From NCBI GenBank assembly GCA_018350325.1, contig JAEVLN010000008.1:1426001-1490000 (forward strand): a stretch of DNA of 64,000 bases, given 5' to 3'. How positions within the stretch are numbered: position 1 is the first letter of the stretch; each line of letters opens with the position of its first letter. Position numbers and translations under genes: made by a program. The notes beneath the pieces are model-generated. The model searched no databases and was not told where the DNA came from. It saw only the letters and a list, made by a program, of their open reading frames with translations. Positions 23,791 to 36,200 of the stretch are shown here, piece after piece. The DNA comes from Globodera rostochiensis (lineage: Eukaryota > Nematoda > Chromadorea > Rhabditida > Heteroderidae).

Positions 23791-26700
23791 ATGGAGGGCC
23801 GTCGACCGTTTCTGGTGCTGCTTTACTGTTTTCTGTGCTCATTGGCCACGTTTTTTCTTTTGCTGATTGACTGCGAATTTCTGTCCTTAAAATGTCCGCC
23901 GACATTTCCTCAAATTGATAATTATTTCCAATTTAAGTTGAGCGAATTGTCAGGATGCCCTCCAATTCTCCACCCCTCTTCAAAGGATGGGACCTCCTAA
24001 ACACCGCAGAACAGCGTCCCGAATGTGCACGAGTGTTCTTCAACGACTCCGATTATATCGTTCAAATCGGCAGGCGGAGACTGACCTTCGAGGATCCGGT
24101 GTGGCTGGAGATGGACTGTGCCAACGGCATCCGCAAAAGAAACCATTTCCCGGGGGCGGTGGAAGCCGCCGAATTCCCTCTGGCGCAGGTGCGGATTGTC
24201 TACAAAGTGCGTGAAAGATTCCCCTGGGGGGGGGGGGAGGGTTTGAAATTGTAAAAAGCAATTCCCAAAGGATTACGTATTTCTGGAGAAGGAATTGGCC
24301 TCATCCTACTCACCCAACAACTGGTATTGTTACTCAGTCGACCATAAGTCCGACGTAAGTTAAAATGCTGAAAACATTTAAAACATTTTAACTCAGAACA
24401 TTTAGAATTCCTTCCAACATTCAGAAGCAGTTCCACTTCCGTATGAAACGCCTCTCCGAGTGTCTGCCGAACGTCGTCGTCTCCACACGCGAATGGACCG
24501 TCGACGGGGGCGGCCACAACATCACACGAGCGCATTTGGACTGTCTCCATCTGCTGACAGTGCCAGAAAGGCGATGGGAATATGTGGCACTTCTCCAGGT
24601 AAGCCGGCGGCAGAACGAAACAGCAAATGGACGAGAGAATTTAAGAATCACGATGTTGCGATCAAAACCAATCGGGAGATGGTCCAAATCTATCGCTGGC
24701 TAAACGGAGCAAACGACGTCGAAGTAAATGGGTGGGGGGGGGGGAGGCAATCGGTCGCATTGTTTTACATTTCAACCGATTCAAAAACCGCTTTAAATTC
24801 TCAATTTTTATTTTTTATTGACAAATTCGTAATCAGTGCCTCAATAATATATTTTCAGGCAATTTTGAATTCAAATATTTTCCACAATTTTGACTAAAAG
24901 CCCCCCCCCCTTATAACCAGCTTAAACTCATTTTTTGTGCGTAGCTCGTCAACGGCTTAGGCTTAGGCTTACAGATCGATTGATATATAATTTAACTGTT
25001 TTTTTGCCTCCGGGCAACTAAAGTACAGCCGGCATTTATACAAATTCTAGGTCACTTGGCTGCCAGGCGGACGCTTAAACGAATCTCTGGATTGGAGCTT
25101 TGAGGGCATTCGAATGTTTCGCAACGGTTCGAAGCTTTTAATTGAATTTGTCGAGTTGCCTTTGTCTTTACCGTCTTAGAAAGTCGCAATTTGTTGGGGG
25201 CCAGTGAGGGCTTTCCGCCAAAATTGGCCTTCTCAAAGGGTTACGTGGAGAGCAGCTTAAGCCGAAAAATGGCCGTAAGAAAATGTTTTCGCATTATTCT
25301 CCGAATTCCATTTGAGGAGTTCATTCTTTATGAATTGGACTTGACGGAAATTGTGCGCAGGTTGGAGGGCGGCGGTTTTGGCATCGACGAGATTCTTGTG
25401 CCGACTTTGCACGCGGCGGATGCCCTTCGGGCACCCGGTGGATTTACTAGGGAATGTTTGGAGAGGAAAGAGGGCCAAGTCCGGGTGCAGCACATAACCA
25501 GGCAATGGCACTTTAGCTTGATTGTAGGAAGTGCCAATTTGCTCGCTCTTTTAAGGGCTTCCATTTGGTACGACGAGAAAAAGTGCGGGTCCGGTCACAT
25601 GCGACACGCAATTTGCATTTTTGGTAAATTTAATTTGTTTTTTAAATTTGATTTCTTCCTAAGGGATGGAGGACTTAGCGGATAAAATGGCCGTTTGGCC
25701 TCATTTGTTCGCTAACAAATTGATGCCCGATTTTGACTTTGGTGCTTTGCTCTGTTGGTGGGAGGAAATGCACCGAAGGGCATATTTCGAAACTCGACAG
25801 CGCTCTCTGGGCCGATTGAACAGAGCCTTTTATGCCGATTTGCCCCATGTGAGTGCTGCCTGAAAACCTTTCGCCCCATTCCCTCCCGCCCCCTCCCGCT
25901 TCATCTCCCGCCCCCTCCCGCTTCATCTCCCGCCCCCTCCCGCTTTCATCTCCCGCCCCCTCCCGCTTCATCTCCCGCCCCCTCCCGCTTCATCTCCCGC
26001 CCCCTCCCGCTTCATCTCCCGCCCCCTCCCCGCTTCATCTCATCCCGCCCCCTCCCGTTTCATCTCCCGCCCCCTCCCGTTCATCTCCCGCCCCCTCCGC
26101 TTCATCTCCCCCCCCTTCCCTCTTCATCTCCCGCCCCCTCCCCTTCATCTCCCCCCCTCCCGCTTCATCTCCCACCCCCTTCCGCGTCATCTCCCGCCCC
26201 CTTCCGCTTCATCTCCCGCCCCCTCCCCTTCATCTCCCGCCCCCTCCCCTTCATCTCCCGCCCCCTTCCGCTTCATCTCCGCCCCCTCCCGCTTCATCTC
26301 CCGCCCCCTTCCCGCTCATCTCCCGCCCCCTCCGCTTCATCTCCCGCCCCCTCCCTCTTCATCTCCCACCCCCCTTCCCGCTTCATCTCCCAAGCCCCTC
26401 ACCCGTTCAGCTCCCGCCCTCTCCGCTTCATCTCCGCCCCCTCCCGGGGGCGTCATCTACCCAGCCCCCTTCCGCTGCAGCTCCCGCCCCCTCCCCGCGC
26501 CTTCAGCTCGCACGCCCCCGCCGCGCTCATCTCCTCGCCCCCGGGTCCGCTGTCATCTTCCCGGCCCCCTCCCGCTTCAATGCTCCCCCCCCTCCCGCTT
26601 CATCTCCCGCCCCCTCCCGCTTCATCTCCCTCCCCCCTCCGCTTCATCTCCCGCCCCCTCCCGCTTCATCTCCGCCCCCTCCCGCTTCATCTCCCGCCCC

Positions 26701-29325
26701 CTCCCGCTTCATCTCCCGCCCCCTCCCGCTTCATCTCCCGCCCCCTCCCGCTTCATCTCCCGCCCCCTCCCGCTTCATCTCCCGCCCCCTCCCGCTTCAT
26801 CTCCCTCCCCCCCTCCGCTTCATCTCCCGCCCCCTCCCGCTTCATCTCCCGCCCCCTCCCGCTTCATCTCCCGCCCCCTTCCCGCTTCATCTCCCGCCCC
26901 CTCCCGCTTCATCTCCCGCCCCCTCCCGCTTCATCTCCCGCCCCCTCCCGCTTCATCTCCCGCCCCCTCCCGCTTCATCTCCCGCCCCCTCCCGCTTCAT
27001 CTCCCGCCCCCTCCCGCTTCATCTCCCGCCCCCTCCCGCTTCATCTCCCGCCCCCTCCCGCTTCATCTCCCGCCCCCTCCCGCTTCATCTCCCGCCCCCT
27101 CCCGCTTTCATCTCCCGCCCCCTCCCGCTTCATCTCCCGCCCCCTCCCGCTTCATCTCCCGCCCCCTCCCGCTTCATCTCCCGCCCCCTCCCGCTTCATC
27201 TCCCGCCCCCTCCCGCTTCATCTCCCGCCCCCTCCCGCTTCATCTCCGCCCCCTCCCGCTCATCTCCCGCCCCCTCCCGCTTCATCTCCCGCCCCCTCCG
27301 CTTCATCTCCCGCCCCCTCCCGCTTCATCTCCCGCCCCCTCCCGCTTCATCTCCCGCCCCCTCCCGCTTCATCTCCCGCCCCCTCCCGCTTCATCTCCCG
27401 CCCCCCTCCCGCTTCATCTCCCGCCCCCTCCCGCTTCATCTCCCGCCCCCTCCCGCTTCATCTCCCGCCCCCTCCCGCTTCATCTCCCGCCCCCTCCCGC
27501 TTCATCTCCCGCCCCCTCCCGCTTCATCTCCCGCCCCCTCCCGCTTCATCTCCCGCCCCTCCCGCTTCATCTCCCGCTTCATCTCCCCGCCCCCTCCCGC
27601 TTCATCTCCCGCCCCCTCCCGCTTCATCTCCCGCCCCCTCCCGCTTCATCTCCCGCCCCCCTCCCGCTTCATCTCCCGCCCCCTCCCGCTTCATCTCCCG
27701 CCCCCTCCCGCTTCATCTCCCGCCCCCTCCCGCTTCATCTCCCGCCCCCTCCCGCTTCATCTCCCGCCCCCTCCCGCTTCATCTCCCGCCCCCCCTCCCG
27801 CTTCATCTCCCGCCCCCTCCCGCTTCATCTCCCGCCCCCTCCCGCTTCATCTCCCGCCCCCTCCCGCTTCATCTCCCGCCCCCTCCCGCTTCATCTCCCG
27901 CCCCCTCCCGCTTCATCTCCCGCCCCCTCCCGCTTCATCTCCCGCCCCCTCCCGCTTCATCTCCCGCCCCCTCCCGTTCATCTCCCGCCCCCTCCCGCTT
28001 CATCTCCCGCCCCCTCCCGCTTCATCTCCCGCCCCCTCCCGCTTCATCTCCCGCCCCCTCCCCTTCATCTCCCGCCCCCTCCCGCTTCATCTCCCGCCCC
28101 CGCTTCATCTCCCGCCCCCTCCCGCTTCATCTCCCGCCCCCTCCCGCTTCATCTCCCGCCCCCCTCCCGCTTCATCTCCCGCCCCTCCCGTTTCAATCTC
28201 CCGCCCCCCCGCGTCATCGCCCGCCCCCTCTCCCGCTTCATCTCCCGCCCCCTCCCAGCTTCATCTCCCGCCCCCTCCCCTTCTATCTCCCGCCCCTCCC
28301 GCTTCATCTCCCCGCCCCCTCCCGCTTCATCTCCCGCCCCCTCCACCGCTTCATCTCCCGCCCCTCCCGCTTCATCCCCGGCCCCCTCCCGCTTCATCTC
28401 CCGCCCCCTCCCGCTTCATCTCCCGCCCCCCCTCCCTCTTCATCTCCCGCCCCCTCCCGCTTCATCTCCCGCCCCCTCGCCGCTTCATCTCCCCCGCCCT
28501 CTCGTCTCTCCCGCCCCCTCCCGCTTCCTCTCACCGCCCCCTTCCCGCTTCATCTCCCGCCCCTCCAGCTATCTCCCGCCCTCCCGCTCATCTCCCGCCC
28601 CCTCCCGTTTCATCTCCCGCCCCTCCCGTTTCATCTCCCGCCCCCTTCCCGCTTCATCTCCCGCCCCCCTCCGCTTCTATCTCCCGCCCCCTCCCGCTTC
28701 ATACTCCCTGCCCCCTCCCGTTTCATCTCCCGCCCCCTCCCGGCTTCATCTCTCCGCCCCCCTCCCGCTTCATCTCCCGCCCCTCCCCGCTTCATCTTCC
28801 CGCCCCCTCCCGCTTCATCTCCCGCCCCCCTCCCGCTTCATCTCCCCGCCCCCCTCCCGCTTCATCTCCCGCCCCCTCCCGCTTCATCTCCCGCCCCCCT
28901 CCCGCTTCGTCTCCCGCCCCCTCCCGCTTCATCTCCCGCCCCCTTCCCGCTTCATCTCCCGCCCCCCTCCCGCCTCATCTCCCGCCCCCTCCCGCTTCAT
29001 CTCCCGCCCCTCCCGCTTCATCTCCCGCCCCCTCCCGCTTCATCTCCCGCCCCCCTCCCGCTTCATCTCCCGCCCCCTCCCGCTTCATCTCCCGCCCCCT
29101 CCCGCTTCATCTCCCGCCCCCTCCCGCTTCATCTCCCGCTTCATCTCCCGCCCCCTCCCGCTTCATCTCCCGCCCCCTTCCGCTTCATCACAGGTCCGCT
29201 TCCAAAAGTTCGCCGCCGACCTTAAAAAACTGAACGAAGCTCAGCGGGGGACAAAGGACGCCATTCCCTTCAGAAAGGCACTTGCATTCTTCAACTGCAG
29301 CACGGACGAGAACAACGTGAACTGA
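23791..29325 (+). CDS. Core-2/I-branching enzyme family glycosyltransferase (GT14)
   Basis: Type II Golgi membrane protein likely to add beta-1,6-GlcNAc branches. ATG 23791 opens MEGRRPFLVLLYCFLCSLAT with a transmembrane anchor. Exons follow the nematode family: EFPLAQVRIVYK, DYVFLEKELASSYSPNNWYC, HFRMKRLSECLPNVVVS, WEYVALLQ, NHDVAIKTNREMVQIYRWLN, GIDEILVPTLHAADALRAPG, HAICIFGMEDLADKM, and WPHLFANKLMPDFDFGALLC. The penultimate exon ends YADLPH at 25849, and the last exon (29192-29325) begins VRFQKFAADLKKLNEAQR and stops TGA 29323-29325. The last intron is about 3.34 kb and consists almost entirely of a 22-bp repeat. Some middle exon borders are approximate. Confidence 0.88.
24954..24972. repeat. 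Short TTAGGC tract, nematode telomere-like
   Basis: Reads GGCTTAGGCTTAGGCTTAC inside a GT14 intron, nearly three copies of TTAGGC, the nematode telomere hexamer. It is short enough to be chance. Confidence 0.5.
25866..29190. repeat. 3.3-kb array of a 22-bp pyrimidine-rich unit inside an intron
   Basis: About 150 head-to-tail copies of a 22-bp unit (CCCGCCCCCTCCCG + CTTCATCT). The core (about 26.6-28.1 kb) is nearly uniform, while both flanks (26.1-26.6 and 28.2-29.0 kb) are degenerate with indels. The consensus has no stop in any + frame, so frames of over 1,100 codons cross it, and because 22 is not a multiple of three all frames read the same 22-residue Pro/Ser/Leu period. The consensus also lacks GT and AG dinucleotides, so it offers no splice sites. 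It fills the last GT14 intron. Confidence 0.95.
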
Positions 29326-30294
29326 AGAAGAAATTAATGTTGTTTTAGAACTTTGTATATTTTGATTCGTTTTTTTGATTAATTTGTTCATATTCCCGGC
29401 ATTCCCACTGTTACGGTAAATTCTTTAATTTGTTAACATTCGTCAAACTGTATAAAATGTAAATGAACGTCCCCCCGGCACTCGTTTCAAATATCCCTCC
29501 GATCCATTAACGTCTCCCCCCCCCCCCCCACATTCGACCGACGACAGTGCAATTATTCCATCTCCACTGCACATTTCTTACTTTACCCCCCCCCCCCCCA
29601 GCGCCTTTTCACGTCCGTTTTCGCACCTTCTCGATTCATTCTCCCAGCCAATTAAATCCCCCCCCCCTCCCCAGGCAATCTGACTGATTAGTGAGCATAA
29701 GGCAAAGTTAGCCATTTTGAAGAGTCCACAGCCTCCCCCCCCCCAAGTCATTATTGAAGAGTCCAGAGCCCCCCCCCCCAATCCCCCAATTCGCCAGGGG
29801 CGATTATTCCCCTCCCCCCCCCCCCCCCTCCCACAACATAAATATTCCCTTGCTGATGGCGCTTTGCGCACAAATTGCACCGACGATGATTTTGGGATAA
29901 TGCTGCTGATGACAGTGGCGTAGTGCTGTTGTGGTTGGGTGAGGTTGGGGGGGGGGGGAACTCAAACGAATGCGAAGAATGAATGGATGGGACGGGGCTC
30001 TTCCGAAAACAGCAAAAGCTATTCTGTGGGGGGGGGGGATGATTGCATGTCCACCGGATGAAGGACGTTGGAGAAGTAACTCCAACTGAATCATTCGCCT
30101 TCACCGCCTTTTCTGCGTCCAGGTCGCTCGCTCTTTCCTTATGTTCTTCATAAAGATACTTGACGATCGCCAAAATTTGGCTCAATTTTCCCATTTTGCT
30201 ATTTATTGTTTGAAATTGAATTTAATGACTTTGAAAACCGGCTTTATTATTTCAATCAAAAAGCTCCGCTCCCTGCTGGCCAAAGTCCTTCCAA
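29326..30294. other. Intergenic with many C and G runs
   Basis: Contains homopolymers near 29516, 29587, 29815, 29950 and 30030. Short frames on both strands arise from these runs. No supported gene. The 3' end of GT14 and the promoter of the inhibitor gene should lie here. Confidence 0.4.
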
Positions 30295-33200
30295 ATGTTT
30301 CTGAGCGGCTCCAGTTCCGTTGAGTTGGCGCTCTTTCTGTTCTTTTGTTTTTGGCCAACGTATTCCGTCTCACAAGCAGAAGAAGCATCGTACAGCTTAA
30401 CTCTGTCAAGACCACAGCCTTTCGTCCAGCCTGCCACAACTTCTGGAGTCTGTCCCCCTCCCCAATTATGTTTTGCAAGTTTATGCCCTAAAGCTCCCTC
30501 GAGGGGACGTTCAATGTGTTGCGCGTCCACCGGGCTGTGCCCTCAGCTGTTCAGGAGGCTATGAGGGAACGTTGGGTACAGACGGACGCGTGCTGTGCCA
30601 GTGCCAATGTCGTCCTCCCATCCAGACAGCGACTTGTCAGGTGTTTAAAAGTTAAAATTAACCATTTTGTCGCTCCCAATCAGACGTATGGTCTGTTATT
30701 TTGTCGTCCGGACGAGCGTTGCACTAGCCAAAATGGGCAAGTTGGATGTGCATCGCCAATAGCATCGAATGTTGGCGCAGGAAGCGGGACAGGTCGGGCA
30801 CACTTTTGGCCAATTAAAATTGCCTATTTATTTCTATTAAAAGTTTTCGTCTCGCCAACCCTCCAGCAAATGCCTCACGCGGTGCGTTTCGACAAAAGGA
30901 AGGCGAAACTTTTGCAATTCCCTCCCCTTAAGGCTTTGCCGGTAAATGTCGTCCCCCTGAGGCCGTTTCTGCCGATTCGGCCGTTGCAAAAACCGCCACC
31001 AGCCGACGAAAATGAGGCGAAATATTTGGGGGCGGGGAAATCGGAGACGAATTTCCCCCGGGGAGAGGAATGGACGACTGGAGGCGGTGGATGGGACGGC
31101 GGCGACCCGTGCGAGGGCGTCACGTAAGGCTTTCTCCGTACCCCCCCCCCCCACCCTTCCTCACCCATCTCAATCAGTTCAGTTTCTGCGTACCCCTTCA
31201 CCCACCCACCCCTCATCAAATTCAATTAGTTCAGTTGCGATGAAAGTCCCTTCCACGAATGTCAGCTGGTTGAGTCCGATTGCGGCGACAAAACGACACA
31301 AAAGCCAAAAATATGCCCCCCGGTGGCAAAATGTGATCAATTTCAACATTTTGCCCATTGTTTTGTCCCGCAAAGGTCTGATAAATCCATGCCCCCGTGG
31401 AACACCGCTGAGACTCCCGAACAGTGGCGTTACCGCCCTATGCCGTAGGGATGGGCAATGTTTGGACGGATGGTGCCATAAGGTGGCGGGCTTCCTTAAT
31501 TCCCCTTAATTTGTATTTTTCTTCTAATTGTTTCTTTAATATTTTCTCTCTTTTTTATTCTCTCCAATTGCCCCATTTTGTGTTCAGATTGGCTATAATG
31601 GACTTGGATTTTGTTGCCCTTTGCCCGTTCCATCACAAATCAAAGATGGACGCTGTGAGGGCAAACAAACGACGAAGAGAATGATGGCATGGGAGCCGAG
31701 GGCGAACTGTTCGGCCGAGTGCAGGTGAATAAATCAGCAGAAAATGGGAAATTTGTGAGAGTCTTTTTTTTTTAATTTTTTGGTCCGACTCCGATTGCGT
31801 CTCCCCGTCGGCAAAATGTTGCTTCGACGGATGCGGAATGAATTGCCAAGTGCCCAAAACGGCTGAAAGGGCCGAAGAGAGAAAGCAATCCCGAGAAGAG
31901 GGGGAGGGGGCCATTGTGCGTCAGCAAATCGTTTAAATTAATTATTAAACAAAAATTTAATATTTAATCATTTCAAATAAAAAGACTCAGAACACCGTGA
32001 AAAAGCCATCGGCGGAGTGTCCTTTGATTCGCGAAGGTCCAATTCGTTGTGAGGGGGCGGCGGCGTCCAACGAATGTTTGGACGACACAAATTGCGCGGG
32101 AGAGGAATTAAAGTGTTGTTCAGGTGTTGAGAAAGAATCCAGCAGTTATTCTACACAATTCCCCACTTTTCTTACATTTTTGATGGTTGTTCCCTCCGAT
32201 GTACTCGTCGAACTTCTTCAATTCCTTCAAACGCTTCTCTTTCGCTGCACAACGAATTGCATAAAAAAGCAGAAAAAAGTAGAAAAGCCAATTTGAATAA
32301 AGCATAAAAATTGCAATTTGAGTTGCGGAAGGGTCGCCAGTGAGCGGAGAGTGCCCCCAATGGCCGTCGGCGTTTTGGACGCAATTTTGCCCGGAGGGAC
32401 AAAGGGAAAATGGGCACGACGAATGCGAAGGGGGTAAGGCATTTTGCGAAGCAATGGCACTTTTGTTTTAGTGACTTAGGCACAAGAAACATATTTTTAG
32501 CCGGAAATTTACTTAGCAGGGTATCATTTTACTGCCCCCGCCCTTTGCAGAAGACGGTCATTGTCCCAGCGGCCTCAAATGTTGCGTTGGCCCCTGCAAC
32601 CATCGCTTTTGCCTTTACCCGTCGCTGGAGGGCAATTCCGAATGTGTGGCCCAAAGTGTCGCCTTTCGCATCGTGGCAGAACTCAACTCGGACAATAAAA
32701 GCATTTTCGAGGTCAAATTCAGTGCATTTCCAAAAGAAGCCGACGGACTTCAAAAAGAGTTATCACCTCTGAAAGCTTTAGCCAAAATGCGATGCCAAAG
32801 GACAATTTGCAGCTGAACAGACCGACGGAGACTTTACTTTTTGTGTGGACGAGAGGGGAAAGGAGTTAGCAGGTGGGTCAATCAATCTACCGTAATCACT
32901 TTGCCAATTATTTTAGGAAGTCGTCGTCGCTCCGATCAGTTCATCGGATGTGATCAAAAACAGAATTGCCCTTCCGCCCAATGTCATCTCAAATGCCCAT
33001 TTGGGTGCTTCTTCCCTTTTTGAATAATGTCCGCCAATTTGGATTAACTTTTGCAGTTTTCAATTCGGTTCTGAAGGCTGTCCCCAATGCAAATGCCGCG
33101 ATTCGCCGTGCCATGCCGTAAAATGCCCAAAAGAAATGGTCTGCAAAATGAATCCCTACAATTGTCGAATTTCGCCCGCCAAAGGCCAACATCCTTCAAC

Positions 33201-36200
33201 TTCAAAATCAAATTGCGCTGTTCCCGAATGTACTTACTGTAAATAAATTTGTCCCTCAAGGCAAACTTTGCAATTTCCAGGCCTTCCAAATGTTTGCATG
33301 AAAGGCGAACCATTGGAAGACGCGCTCAGTGGCCAATTGGTCCAATGCAATGAAAGGGACGGCATCAAATGCCCTCCGGGGTGGCACTGTCACCAAATAG
33401 GCATCGGTCCGATGGGATTTTGCTGTTCGGGAATGTGTTAGTAAATTTTTACAATTTTAATCAAGTCAACTCCAAATCTCCAAAGTGCTTCAATCCGAGC
33501 TTTTGCCGTCTTCGAATCAGTGTCCAACAGTGCCGAATTTGAGCTACAAATTGCTAAAACGGCGCCAATCGGAACGAATTCTGGGATGTCGACTGAGTCG
33601 AGAGTGTCCCTCCCGGCAAATTTGCTGTTTTGACGGGGCTTCGACTCGATGTTTGGCGCTTTCGGAGAAGGGAGAGGTGGAAAGGTCTCCAGTTGGGGGG
33701 CATCAAAGTGAACTTAGCCCGAAAAAAGGTGAAATTGGGTGGAAGAAGCACATAGAAATGAACTCGCCGTTTAGTGAGACATTTGGGCGAGTGTCCGTTC
33801 CGTCTGCTGAACGCGTCCAACCCGGGCTGTGCCTCGAATTGTGCCTCTGACGCCGACTGTGCCCGACGGAGTCCCTTCCTTCGCTGCTGTCCGGTTGGAT
33901 GCGGCACACAGTGCCAATTCGGGGACAAATTAACGCCATGTGTGCACCTATTGGCCACAACCCTACGGGAAGTGGACAAATTAGTCGAAGTGCCGAAGAG
34001 CATTGGAAGGCCAACAGTGCAGTGCAACGGGGAAGGACATTTCGAAAAAGCTCAATTCGACCCGATGAATGGGTGGGTCGGGCGGGTAACGGACGACGTA
34101 GTTTGGACTATTGAGCCCTATCAATCTCAGCTTCCAGTCAGTTTTGGTGTGTCGACCCGGTGACCGGTGTTGAGGCGGTGGGTTCGCGCATTTCCGCCTC
34201 CCCTCTTGGCCCCGTCAATCCGCCGCCCGACGACTGCAGCCTCCGGCACTTTTGCAAGTCCAATTGTTCAGCCCTCAAAGGCTTATGTCCGCACGGCTTG
34301 CGAATGGATCACCGGGGCTGTCCTCTGGACGAACAGTGCCAATGTCGGAATGCGTGTGATGTAATATCTTTCAAAGGAACGCCGCAAAAATGTTCCAATC
34401 CCTCCCCCCCCCCGTTTAGGACTTCAAATGTTCCTTTCCTGATAAGGAAATTTGTTTGCTGAAAGTGGTCGAATGCGTCGATGAAGCGATTTGCCCGCCG
34501 ATTCCAACTTGTTTTGTTTTTTTTTGTAGTTTTATTTTCAATTTCAAAAATGTTTAGGTGTCCAAAACGTTTGTCAGCGATTTGGCGTACAATCAATCGG
34601 AAATTTCGTCTGTTCAAATTCCGCCGAATGTCAAAAGAAAGACGGCAACCCTGATCGGGTCGTTGAATGCAAATTCGGCCCATCAAATTTCACACTGGAT
34701 CGAATTGGAATTTGCTGTGGTCGGATGCTTTCGGTTTCTGAATTTGATCGAATTTTGACTTTTAAGCTTCTCCCCTTGGGCGTTTGTTCAAGGAACAGTC
34801 CCTCTCGGCGCTTTCAGCAGATCTCTCCTCCTCGATGAGTGCGGGCGTCGATGCTTTTACGGGGAAAACGTTGTCCAAAGTCGAGGGGGTCAGTGGCAGC
34901 GGAGGAAGGCGTCAAGGACTGTGCCCGGCCATCGACGCCGGAGGGGTGGGGGAAGGTGACAATATCAAAAGGGACTCAGACGGACAATCCACGGATTGAA
35001 GGCGATTGCTCCCATGTTTGTTCGACTGACGCGGACTGTGCCGGCATCCAAAAATGTTGTCCAAAGACCGCCCGAGGGTGTCGACAATGTGTGCAGCCAC
35101 TTCTGACAACCAGTGAGCACACTTTTGCTGCTTTCTGATCGATCGATAATTGTCTGCAACTGATCGATCGATAATTGTCTGCAACTGATCGATCGATAGT
35201 TGTCTGCAACTGATCGATCGATAATTGTCTGCAACTGATAGTTGTCTGCAACTGATCGATCGATAATTGTCTGCAACTGATCGATCGATAGTTGTCTGCA
35301 ACTGATCGATCGATAATTGTCTGCAACTGATCGATCGATAGTTGTCTGCAACTGATCGATTGATAGTTGTCTGCAACTGATCGATTGATAGTTGTCTGCA
35401 ACTGATCGATCGATAATTGTCTGCAACTGATCGATCAATAGTTGTCTGCGACTGATCGATCGATAATTGTCTGCAACTGATCGATCGATAATTATCTGCA
35501 ACTGATCGATTCGCTCTTCGCCTTCAGATTGTCAGAATTTGCTCTCAGCTGTCCTCTCCCTGGACGCGGCGCGCATCCAACACTTTGTCTCAAAGCCAAA
35601 TTGCAATTCGAAAACCGGTTTTGATAATTCGATTGTTGCGAATGCATTCATTGGTTGAGGAGCCTTTTCGCGTGTCCAATGCGATGGCCAAGGCTGGTGT
35701 TGGTGTGTGGAGTCGACTTCGACGGGCTTTCCACTGTCCGGGACGCGCTTATTTCAGCCAATGGACGGGGAAATGTTTTGCGAAAGTGAAATTGCCTCTT
35801 TTGGACCTTTTGCGAATTGCCTTTTAGGGCCAAAGCCATGTCCCCTCGAACAATGTCCGGCCAACCTTTGCCCGTTTGGTGTCGAAGTCGATTTGGACGG
35901 CTGTCCCCTCAGCTCGGAGTGCCGTTGTCGCTCCCCTTGCGACCAAATTAAATGCCCAAATGGCCAAATTTGCTTGCTTTGGTCGAGAAATTGTCTTGAG
36001 GCCGAACAAACTCCGGCAGAAGTTTTTGGTCGAACTGTCGGAATTTGTCTCCCGGTGCCAATCTGTGAGTGTCGGTGTTCTTTTGAATTGTTTTAAACAC
36101 ATCGACAATATCATCCCTAATTGAACAAGTTGTCCCGTCAGCTGACACTCCCATTTTCCCATTCCTAGGCGAACAGTCGCCCTGCGGTGGTATTCTTAAG

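Noticed and set aside
25755..29233. Open frames of 1156 and 1126 codons, Pro/Ser/Leu-rich
   Set aside because: They are the 22-bp intronic repeat read through; the same 22-residue period appears in several frames, and the flanking GT14 exons are joined only if this stretch is spliced out.
34912..35501. Three overlapping frames with a repeated RSISCRQL/DNYRS-type period
   Set aside because: The 25-bp intronic minisatellite read on the minus strand in different frames.
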